A stretch of 64,000 nt of DNA, from NCBI GenBank assembly GCA_021234155.1, contig JAJEKV010000024.1, positions 17,073,030-17,137,029 on the forward strand. Direction: 5' to 3'. This document shows positions 55,485-64,000 of this stretch, in pieces. A model generated the notes under the pieces. The model saw only the letters and a program-made list of their open reading frames with translations, searched no databases and was not told the DNA's origin. The stretch's first letter is position 1; each line of letters starts with the position of its first letter. This DNA comes from Isoetes taiwanensis. Taxonomy: Eukaryota; Streptophyta; Lycopodiopsida; Isoetales; Isoetaceae. The position numbers and the translations under genes were made by a program.

Positions 55485-58400
55485 CCTTTTTTGTGAGGTC
55501 TTGGATGTTGTAAGCTTCGAATGGGTATACATCTGAGCCCTCATGTACTTCCTAATTTGCCTCTTCCAATTCTCTCATTTCGTGTGAGATTCCTAGGTAA
55601 TGCTTTCGCTTCTTCTTGTTCTTCTTCTTCACTTGCCACGTCCTGTGCTTGTACTCCATAGAAGCTTGCTTTTGCGGCATCTAGAACCATTTGTTTTGAT
55701 TGACCAAGATTCGTCTTCAATGGCAGGTATTACTTCTTAGGCATTTCAAGAAATTGCGTCATGTGTCTCTTTGTAATTGTGAAAATACACATGTACTTCA
55801 TAATTAGTGGCATGCCTAATTTAAAAGCAGTAAAGATTCATTTTGATGCAATGTGATGCTTGATGCTATTCGTATAGGGCAAGAAACCTTCTTGATAAAG
55901 AATTAGAAAACCATGGTATTGGAGTTTATTGGAGCAGTAATTCGAGCCATTTCCATTTGATTTCACTTACGGAGAACTCATCAAACTCAACAAATTTGAA
56001 CAAAAAATCGCTCCATGTCCAGATCGACCTACAAGCCTAAAAATGGAATAAAGCAAGCCTAAAAATGGATCCAGCTAAGCTACCAAGCTCAAGTTCAGGC
56101 AATTTCACCTCCGTCATTGGCTTCTTTTGCCAATAAGAACATCAGAGTATTTCCACTAGCACTAGAGTTGTCTCTTCATGAACCCGAATGGGTCCATTTG
56201 TACACTTGTTTTTAAAATCTATTAGAGCTCTAAGGGCCATTCTAACTAGAAAAAAATTCTAGTTTTCCATTGAGGTGGTTAAATTAGAACTAACTTAAGG
56301 AAGCATGGAAATTTGCATTCCCATCATGCCCGTTAAGTTAAAAATAAAAAATTAAATCAAATTTTGTGTTGATGATTCACACTAGTAGTTAAAGTGGTAA
56401 GTTAGGTTAGCGTTAACTATACTTATTTCACATTGCCAGTTAAGAATTTATGTTAAATTAAAGAGAGTTTTGTTTGAATTTTTTTTTTTTTTTTGCCAAC
56501 TACCAATGATGCACACTAATTAGAAAGTATATGCACCTAAGGTTAACACAAAGTGCTAGACTTTACAACCAATTTGTTAGAAATGATCGGTCCTTCCATC
56601 ATGAAAAACCCTAAAACAATTATTGAAAGAACTATAAAACAGAATATAACTCTACACTGAATATTATGAAAATGCATATTCCTAGATATTGAAAGAGGCA
56701 ACAAGAAATATGCATTTTCATATAAACATAAATAACTTGACTATATTGTTACCCTTTCGCACTTAACAGTTATGTTAAGTTAGTGCTTAACTGAGCTAAG
56801 TGTACCTCTCCTAGGTCACTTAACTTCTAGTTTAAAATAAGGGGACCAGTTAAAGTTTTAACTAAAATTAACTTAACTATTGTCAGTATGAAAGTGACCT
56901 TGTTAAGTTAACCATAGTTAAAATTTAACCAAATCCTAACTTAACTGATAGTAACTTAAGTGCTAGTGTGAAAGCAAGTTTCCATTATTTGCCACATTTA
57001 ACCTAACCTAACCGCCAGTGGGAATTGACCCTAAGATGAAGAATTTGCCAACATGCTCGGACCACGTTGTTCTCTATGAGTGTACAAATAAGAAAAAATA
57101 GTGCAAAATATAGAAAGCTTCCCATACTAAGCACAATATAGAGTCAAATGCAAAGGGGCCAAGTTTATTCTAACATTATTTACATTATTTTGCAAATTTG
57201 ATTTTTTCCTCCAACTTCTAAACTAGGAAATAACTAGCAAAAAGACACGCCAAAGGTAGTTTAGAAATTCCTTTTGAGGTGACAACAAAATTATTGCCGT
57301 AATCTTCATTGGCTTTGTATGTGTTGCAATTTTAAAATCAATCTTCTAGAACATTAGAAGGGGTTGACCGATATGTGTTGCAATTTAATGTCCAATAAGC
57401 ATGTTCTCTCAATCAAATTATTCTTTTGCCCCTAGAAGAATGAATTTGTACTTGGCTTTGACATTGCTATCTGTAAACCAAAAGTAGGTCAATACTACAT
57501 CAACATATCTCCTGTTGGACACTCTGCAATAAATAGATTCAAAAAAATCCTACTAATTGCAAACCAAAAGTAAGTCAATACTACAACATCATATCTCCCG
57601 TTGAACACTCTGCAATAAATAGATTCAAGAAATTCATGCAACACCAATTATTTTTTGTTGCAAAAGAAATAAACTATTCATTGGAATATTAAAGAGATTA
57701 ATCTATATCTCGTGATGGATATAAACTTGAAACATGATTTTAGCATGAAATTGCTTGAATGCACTTATAAAATGTCATGAAATATAGAGAAACTTTTTAC
57801 AGAGAGAAACATGTAACTAATATTCACTTAGTATAAAACAATTTTGTATTCCACAGCACTAGAAGGACCTATTCTGCTACAAGGTCAGGCGTTCAACAAT
57901 GACAAAAATCTAGATTCGATATCATAACAGTAAGCTTTGTAATTTTAAAGGAAGGATGAGCTCTTGGCCATCTCTACATCGTTACTTTATAATATTATTC
58001 ATGTAGATTGGAGAAGCTTTTTAAACAATGGAATGAGTTAGGATGTCCAAATAACAAATTGCTCTTAAAGGAAAGGGAGAAGTATATAGAGGAATATATT
58101 TAGGCTTATGAGGAATATATTTAGGCTTATGCAACATATACTGATTACAAGTGATGTAGCAGTAATTTCTATCCGAGTTATAAAACCCTATTCATGCATG
58201 TATCAATAACGGCAATATATATATTTTCAATTTTCTCTAGATGCTCTCATTCCCCAGATTTAGCAAGACATGAGAGACATTATCGATGTAACAAGTAGAC
58301 TCTTAGTGATATTTAAATAACAAATTAAGGGGGGAAGTACAATTTAAGACTGCAAATGGATTGAGATTGTCTTCGAAGTTATAGTAGGCTATTGTTCGAT

Positions 58401-58700
58401 AATGTCAATCAAGTAAATTTGGAGTAATCAGAATCGAGCAACACAAACTCACAAATTTATAAATTCAAGAGCCAATCATGCAATCTACCCCAAGAGGCAT
58501 GCTTTCCTCATTACATGAAAAATCCATAAGATGGTGCATGTAGTCCCCACATTTGTAAGCAATTGGAACTAATTCAGAACTTGAAAGGCGAGTTTCAAAG
58601 GTGACATATACTCTGCAAAATCATGCACAAATTCTAGTTTTGAACATCAAGTTCATGAAAATAAAATCAGACTTAAGTTTACTTACAGGCATCGCGTCCT
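55485..58700. other. AT-rich intergenic DNA with a tandem duplication
   Basis: No gene seen. A block of about 74 bases containing CACTCTGCAATAAATAGATT is duplicated at about 57477-57551 and 57559-57631. A smaller tandem copy (AGGAATATATTTAGGCTTAT) lies at about 58092-58131. From 56230 to about 57033 runs an (A)GTTAA-rich stretch with weakly inverted ends (see findings). Confidence 0.5.
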
Positions 58701-59680
58701 TGTGCATTGCAAACTTTCCACTTTCTTTCCCCAGGTTTCATTGAATCCATGTCTAAATCCCCAGGTTTCATTGCACGGTCTCAGATCGGCGCAGCTTCTG
58801 CAGGGCATACCAAAAGATCCAGCATCCCAATTACGAGTACAGGCAGGTCACAATTACTTCTGGGTCACAAGTACAGGCAATATCATATGCTATAGCGGCT
58901 TTTTCTGCAGTTGGATAAGAACCCAATCAAAGGCGAAGTTTTTTGCTGGTATCTGCTGAAATAGGCGCCATGTAGAAAGACATGCTGCAAAACCCACAAA
59001 ATCAAGCCTAATCGCTCCTTATTCCATTCAAAAATTAAACTAAATTGACATTCTAACCTGCTGTCACCAGCAGTGGTGAGATCAATCTGCATCTTGGTGC
59101 ATTTTCCGCAGCTGCATACGTTAACAACTTCCATTAACATCCTCATTGATAGCCTATTACCTGAAAATGAAAGAGCAGGAAATATTGAGATTCCATCAAG
59201 GAATCTTACTTGCAGTTGTCGCAAACATTGTGGAGTGAATTGATGAAGAAATTCTGTGGAATCTGGGTTGTTGTTCTTCCCGTCCTTGAGACGTTTATAA
59301 AGAAACCATAAACCACTCCTGTGCTGCCACATCAGCAACACTTATTTAGGTTGAAAAAGGAAGCATTTGGTGGTCCATATATTTTGGCAAAGCCTTTATC
59401 CCTAGGTGTCTCTGCATTGTATCAATTTTGAGTTGCTTGTTGATTCGGCCTGTCACAACATCAAACAAAGCTCAGCCAGCACAAATCAAGCATACTTCGT
59501 TCCAGCTCCAGCTCACGCGCGAATCAGGCAGCTCGGCTTCATCTCAGATCGGACCTACGCTGATGTTGAATCAAGGCGCCACAGCCATGCATGGGCCTCG
59601 GATTGGGTGGACGCCAGCCTCTCACGCAGACAGCCTCCAGTAGGTTTTCTGTTTTGTTCCAAATAACCCAGCCAAGGTAC
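58701..59680. other. Unresolved region, possible gene remnants
   Basis: Open frames exist on both strands (for example minus 58883-59341, 152 codons, with VNVCSCGKCTKMQID). One exon-like minus piece near 58880-58945 reads GSYPTAEKAAIAYDIA, reminiscent of part of an AP2 domain, but it is only 16 residues with a stop just before it. I do not call a gene. Confidence 0.3.
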
Positions 59681-59752
59681 AGATTGCTTTTGCCAGATTT
59701 TAGATTTTAGATTGCTTCGCCCTGTAGATTGCTTTTGCCAGATTTTAGATTT
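59681..59752 (+). repeat. Direct repeats beside the palindrome
   Basis: GATTGCTTTTGCCAGATTTT occurs twice (from about 59682 and 59727), the second copy running directly into the palindrome. Confidence 0.8.
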
Positions 59753-59828
59753 GCTCTTTGCGGGCCCAGATCGGATCGCCCCACCCAGATCTGGGTGGGG
59801 CGATCCGATCTGGGCCGGCAAAGAGCAA
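59751..59828. repeat. 78-bp near-perfect palindrome
   Basis: Arms of 39 bases with no loop, centred on AGATCT at 59789/59790; a single position pair fails to match (GCGGG versus GCCGG). The inner part is GC-rich (GATCGCCCCACCCAGATCTG). It directly abuts the broken end of the glycosidase gene. Confidence 0.95.
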
Positions 59829-59863
59829 ACTCTGGTAATTTTTTTTCTGCTCATGATACAGAC

Positions 59864-60354
59864 CTGGTAAAATTCTAGTCCAAGATAAGGAGAGCTTAAA
59901 AGCATCAACACCCAAGTCATCTAAGAGATCTACATCTTCCTGCATCAAAAAAATTCTATGACAACCACCTTCAAAACTACCATTGAAATATTCATAAACC
60001 TTATAGAGGTGATATCCGTCGTCTGCTATTCCGGGATTGATACTGCTTGTGCTCCCTGAGGCACAGAATTAGCATTTGCACTATGAAAGTATTTAGATGG
60101 GGATAATTGCAGCTAACCTTTGATACATCCATCCACAATTGTGATGCCTTTGCCGCTCTCTTGCAGAGCTCCTTCAATCTGCACGCACAATTTTAACAAG
60201 TTTTAACTGAAATTCCTTATATGTAAACGCCTGCAATTCATTTATTGCAATTCATTTATGCCTGATATGCTGATGAAGCAACGCCAAAGACGAAATCCTC
60301 AGGGAAAACTGTGCGAGTTATAGCATTGCCACCCAGTTGTCCACACCTGGACAT
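59864..60354 (-). pseudogene. Family 1 glycosidase (beta-glucosidase-like), first four exons only
   Basis: Exons on the minus strand: 60262-60354 (ATG at 60354, then TVFPEDFVFGVASSAYQ), 60118-60178 (IEGALQESGKGITIVDG), 60000-60055 (NPGIADDGYHLYK) and 59864-59939 (EDVDLLDDLGVDAFKLSLSW, TRILP). These are the first blocks of the GH1 barrel. Phases are kept and match across all four exons. The first intron would start GC rather than GT (CAG|GCATAA). The usual S-I-W-D motif after block 2 reads TIVDG. No later exon, and neither catalytic Glu motif (TFNEP, ITENG), is in the window; the gene stops 36 bases before the palindrome. The upstream flank has three copies of a CATACCTGGAATAAGAGAGA repeat (60352-60440). 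Probably a truncated gene. Confidence 0.78.
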
Positions 60355-60848
60355 ACCTGGAATAAGAGAGAACTAGTCCATACCTGGAATAAGAGAGAGT
60401 TTATGTCCATACCTGGAACAAGAGAGAACTAGTTTATGTCCATACGCACCAGACCTTCCACACCAAACCCCGCCTTTTTAACCAGTGCCCAATCCAATAA
60501 AGCATTTAGGAGTATGGAAGCCATGCTGATTAGGAATAAATATTAAATAAATATTAAATGAGTCATACCTACCATGTGCCTATCTATCTGTATCTCATTC
60601 ATTTATATATGAAACATCTTTTCTTTTCTACGAGTCCTCTCTCTTATATCCTGCAGTTACTATCATGTGAAGACCATTCCAATTTTTTGACCTACGTCCA
60701 GAAAATTGGAACAACGAAAATAGAAACATGATCCAAACGAAGGAATCATGACCTTTTTGTGGAGTTAGGAGTGGATGCGCATTGCTCTGTGCAGCAAATT
60801 TTGAAGAGAGATGCAGTGGAATTTATCAAATCTGAGCCAGATTTGAGC
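60355..60848. other. Intergenic with a short tandem repeat
   Basis: Three imperfect copies of CCATACCTGGAAYAAGAGAG (60352-60440) lie beside the glycosidase start; otherwise nothing is recognised. Confidence 0.6.
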
Positions 60849-61998
60849 TCATCGTGTTAGATCTGAAACATTAATAAGCACTTAAAAGCAGTTCTTATTA
60901 ATATACCTTGAAACATTAATAAGTTACCTATGGTATCAGCTTGAGGCACGAATTGGCGTGCAAATGCAGTCACAATATAATCAGCAGCTATATGTATTAG
61001 AGCTACAGTCACCAGCTTGATCCTAAAGTGCCATGTTCCAAGTTGCTCTTGTCCAAGTGCTTCGCTTACTAGTGGATATAGAGGACCTAAAATTATGCTG
61101 ATATATGCCAAGGCAAATGCCTTTACTAATCTGGTATTAAACTTAATCTTGAAACCTTAATATTAAGACCTTGAAACATTAATAAGTTAGCTATGGTATC
61201 AGCTTGAGGCACGAATTGGCATGCAAATGCAGTCACAATATAATCAGCAGCTATATGTATTAGAGCTACAGTCACCAGCTTGATCCTAAAGTGCCATGTT
61301 CCAAGTTCCAGCTTGATCCTACGTGATTGAATATAAAAATGACAGAGTGTACCTGACGACACTGCAATGGCAGCTTTCATCTTAAAAGATTTGGCATTTT
61401 TGGATGCAGCTTGGATTAATAATCCACCTATAAACATTGATGACATGAACGATGAAGCTGTGGAAATTGGATTTCCCTTTACTGCATGAAGCATAAAACT
61501 GCCATGCAAATAATGAGTGAGCCTGTAGCACCAGGCAATGATCTGTACAGAATACAGAGGAAAAGTTTCCAGAGATAAGCTCAATTGTGTAAACAGAGAA
61601 TTCTTCTCTTCCAGTTGAAAATCCAAAAACCTACAAACAGAAATCCAGGCATAGATTAATGAATAAGGAATGCATTATGCAACGAAAACATGAAGGGTAC
61701 AAACATAGCTATGAATGCAATATATATACCCTTTGCAGCTCCAAGACTCCTTAAAAAGGTTCAAGAGCCTCCATAACTGCATTAATGGCAAGAAATATGC
61801 AGATATCAAGGGGGCATCCCCCTTATCAAATTTGAAAGCAAACATCTGGAGGATTTGGATGACCTGTTCAATGCGAGCGCCGGTCGTCAATGCAATCCGT
61901 CGGGCACAGCTTCGCCAATCCGCCGTAGCTTCTGCGCCAATCCGTCGTCCGTCGTCAATGTTAAACCCTAAAATATTACTAAGTCCGATGTCGTACAT
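60849..61998 (-). CDS. Unknown 239-aa protein, four exons, possible membrane protein
   Basis: Exons on the minus strand: 61730-61998 (ATG at 61998), 61353-61630, 60928-61086 and 60849-60862. All have GT-AG junctions with matching phases (2, 1, 1) and sum to 240 codons including TGA. Stretches: DWRSCARRIALTTGARIEQV, FDKGDAPLISAYFLPLMQLW, SVQIIAWCYRLTHYLHGSFM, SSFMSSMFIGGLLIQAASKN and RIKLVTVALIHIAADYIVTA. Several hydrophobic helices of 15-20 residues suggest a membrane protein. I do not recognise the family. A duplicate of exon 3 lies in the intron before it (about 61171-61310). That copy has CT in place of the GT donor, so it should be skipped. The frame is clean, so the gene may be active. 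Confidence 0.6.
61171..61315 (-). repeat. Dead duplicate of exon 3
   Basis: About 140 bases near-identical to 60909-61050. It retains the codons for RIKLVTVALIHIAADYIVTA, but its donor reads ATAG|CT where the real exon has ATAG|GT. Confidence 0.85.
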
Positions 61999-62604
61999 GA
62001 ATTTAATTAACCTGAAACATTGTCCAATAATAGGTCCCCGTACAATTAACGTTTATTCTCCACCCTTTACCCTATATTCTCCACGTGGAAAATGCGTGGA
62101 GATAGGGAGGGAGAATGCTATTTTTTTTCCAGTGCAGACCCCAGCTCCCAGCGAGATTTGCTCTAGGCCTACAACCGCCTGCCCAAGCTCCATAGCACCG
62201 CCGATGTCATCCAGGTTAAGGCATCCGTGTTGACATTTTGTCTGCTTCAAGATTTGCCAGCCCTTGCTTCCGCATAATTCTGCTCAAGACAACTTGCTTC
62301 TGTCCCTTTTAGCCCACCCAGGTCAGCCAGCCTCAGCAGTTTCGATTTTTCACCCTTTTGGCTTCTTGTTCTATCTGTTGGGTCTTTTCCCATCTATTCT
62401 GCATTAGGTCAGGGGTTTCTTTCTGGTTCCTTCTGCTCTGGCAGCGCATCTCTCCATCTAGGCCCATATCTCTCTGCTGGTATTAACCCAGCGGCTGCAC
62501 AGTTCTTCCACACCAGCTGCAATTCCATATACCTTAGGCCAGCTACTGATGTCCGCCCAGCCTATAAGTTCCAGTCCTCTTACCATATCCAGCTCTATCT
62601 CTTC
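61999..62604. other. Intergenic; probable 5' UTR of the LINE derivative
   Basis: The second half (about 62270-62604) is pyrimidine-rich with repeated CCAGC/CAGCC words and may be the 5' UTR of the element that follows. No gene seen. Confidence 0.4.
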
Positions 62605-62664
62605 TTGCCTGGTCCAGCTGCTTTGACCTGCCTCTGCCTCTGTCTAGCAACTTCGCCTTCTCCC

Positions 62665-63528
62665 ATGACCCGCAAAGCCAGAGAAATGGCAAGGCAGCAA
62701 ATGAAACACCATACCACGCATGACGAATTGCTTGATATTCAGCATCGTGTGGTCTCTTGCTTCGAGTCGGAATCGGACCAGGATGTGATCAGACAGTTTT
62801 GGGGCAAGGGATACTTTAACGGGCGGGAGGTCTGTGTTGAGCGGACTTACATGTATGACCACCTTCATTTGCTTTACGCAACTATTTTGAAGCAGTTAGG
62901 TTCACAGACACCTCGGGCTGTTGATGGGCCATTACGCACTGATGCTAGTATACAGACTGAGGATCCATTTCATGTGCCATCATGTGCTGATGCTAGTGTC
63001 CAGACTGCAGAGCCCCTGCATGTTCACACTGCGGTACAAACCGAGATATATGAGGGGACGGATACACAGCAGGAAGAGGGGCCACGCCATTTGGTTGCAG
63101 ATCCAGCCACAGACGCACAAGACCGAGCTTTGAATTTACGTATTATAGGGGTAGAGGAGACAGACACCGAGGGTCAGACAGATTTGGAGGTCGCTAAGCA
63201 GTTCTTCTGTGAGGTTATGCATGTCCCAGCTCTTGGACTTGTGTCTGCAGCTAGGGTGGGGGCTGCGCGTCCTGATCGACCTCGACACCTTCTAATTCGC
63301 TTTCGGGATGTGTTGAGTCGTCTAAGTGTTCTTCAGCACGGAAATCATTTGAGGGGCACTACTTTTTCTTTACAGGAAGATCTCTCTCCCATACAGCTAT
63401 GCAATCGCCGGAATGAGTTGTGCAAGGTTAGGGAAGCCCGTCAACACAAGAAATGGGCGGTATACCGAGGAGGAGCAGCAATTATCCTAGACCATTGGCC
63501 GTCTAATCCGTGGACAGGCTATGTCTAG
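62665..63528 (+). CDS. LINE ORF1 protein, intact
   Basis: 287 aa from MTRKAREMARQQM. An ATG 20 codons upstream (62605) is also open, but the inner start parallels MTRSKK of the other LINE. Residues about 90-160 hold repeated acidic units of the form A-S-x-Q-T-x-x-P. Then comes the RRM-like domain (NLRIIGVEETDTEGQTDLEV, QFFCEVMHVPAL, ARVGAARPDRPRHLLIRFRD) and the C-terminal domain (SLQEDLSPIQLCNRRNELCK, then KWAVYRGGAAI), the same order as L1 ORF1. It lacks the long coiled coil seen at 1568-2263. The role would be RNA binding for retrotransposition. Confidence 0.82.
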   Translation: MTRKAREMARQQMKHHTTHDELLDIQHRVVSCFESESDQDVIRQFWGKGYFNGREVCVERTYMYDHLHLLYATILKQLGSQTPRAVDGPLRTDASIQTEDPFHVPSCADASVQTAEPLHVHTAVQTEIYEGTDTQQEEGPRHLVADPATDAQDRALNLRIIGVEETDTEGQTDLEVAKQFFCEVMHVPALGLVSAARVGAARPDRPRHLLIRFRDVLSRLSVLQHGNHLRGTTFSLQEDLSPIQLCNRRNELCKVREARQHKKWAVYRGGAAIILDHWPSNPWTGYV

Positions 63529-63720
63529 GGTCTCTCAGCAGTACCATAGAACAAATAGCTTTTTTATTATGGGGCTTTGTCTCCATGTTGTGCTTTGTTT
63601 AGGCTTATGCCTTTTTGTTCTGTAGGGGGCTCACGCCCTCTTTTCTTTCTTTGTTTGGGTCCCATAACCCGATAGGGTTCTCGTGGACGATAAAAACTTA
63701 TCTTTATCTTTATCTTTATC
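62665..63720 (+). mobile_element. ORF1-only LINE derivative (HAL1-like layout)
   Basis: A single intact ORF1-type gene is followed directly by a 190-bp 3' UTR that ends CTCGTGGACGATAAAAAC and a (TATCTT)n tail at about 63697-63721. No ORF2 is present although the 3' end is complete. Mammalian HAL1 elements have the same layout and depend on other LINEs for reverse transcriptase. The 5' end and target duplication are undetermined. Confidence 0.7.
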
Positions 63721-63721
63721 T

Positions 63722-64000
63722 TTTGACCCACACCCTCCATTATAGCTCTACCCTATACCTCATTTGAAGGTGCTGTAGTGCATAAAATAACCATACACCA
63801 TTCCCAAATCATCATTCCCTCGCCACAGGTTGCACTGGAGCTCTCCCAACATCTTTCCCATTTGTCTTTTTCTTCTTCTATATAACTTACCTTGTTAATG
63901 CAATAGCCTGCGCATTGTACTATTGTGGAATTATTGTTATTCCCATCGCATACTTGTTGCCTGCATAGACGTTACGATGCTGACAACATTCATAGTTTGA
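63722..64000. other. Intergenic, nothing recognised
   Basis: AT-rich sequence up to the window edge, with no coding or RNA feature. Confidence 0.4.

Noticed and set aside
58866-58945. AP2-domain-like peptide on the minus strand (GSYPTAEKAAIAYDIA)
   Set aside because: Only 16 residues, a stop directly before it, and neither of the diagnostic parts (YRG, WLG) present. Could be chance or a tiny remnant.

Overview
The window is nuclear DNA of a land plant with a large, transposon-rich genome. The evidence is a complete plant-type ribosomal protein L11 gene split by GT-AG introns, a plant-like family 1 glycosidase fragment, and Ty3/Gypsy, Copia, L1-type LINE and MITE families typical of plants, in mostly AT-rich DNA. 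A fern or other non-seed plant is my guess; the sequence does not prove it.

Layout. 1-1567: AT-rich, no gene seen. 1568-5543: a nearly full-length two-ORF LINE with a (TTA)n tail. 6274-6702: a fold-back MITE, followed by a heat-shock-element cluster and a second (TTA)n tract. 7852-8860: RPL11 (minus strand), with a GC-rich hairpin upstream. 9084-13314: a decayed TRF4-like non-canonical poly(A) polymerase gene.

13315-34654 is the unusual part. It is bounded by a 32-bp terminal inverted repeat (31/32 matching). It carries compact genes with TATA boxes: an intact 373-aa unknown ORF, four coiled-coil ORFs (two of them tandem copies, a third sharing a motif), a broken acidic helical protein gene, a broken histone H3-like gene and a BAH-domain-like gene. 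Between most of these genes lie hairpins that share one stem (CACACGACGCGAA) but have unrelated loops. It was later invaded by a 10.4-kb insertion (18315-28756), itself hit by an LTR retrotransposon (22313-26539) and a hAT-like MITE (27142-27380), and by another MITE at 30707-31022. Without the big insertion the unit is about 10.9 kb. It looks like an integrated virus-like or large transposon-like element, but I see no transposase, integrase, DNA polymerase or capsid gene, so its class is open.

36254-42526: a complete Ty3/Gypsy element with near-identical LTRs and a GATAT target duplication; its polyprotein is broken by two TGA codons and a frameshift. 44123-44189: a copy of the RPL11 5' end including its ATG-only coding exon. 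46498-55473: nested wrecks, namely a Gypsy integrase tail, a LINE split by a Copia element that is itself hit by a short retroinsert, and 5'-truncated LINE ends. 55485-58700: AT-rich, no gene seen. 59864-60354: the first four exons of a family 1 beta-glucosidase-like gene, ending beside a 78-bp near-perfect palindrome. 60849-61998: an intact four-exon gene for an unknown 239-aa protein with a dead duplicate exon in its last large intron. 62665-63720: an ORF1-only LINE derivative.

Only RPL11 and the 239-aa gene look like ordinary intact host genes. Almost everything else is mobile or decayed.
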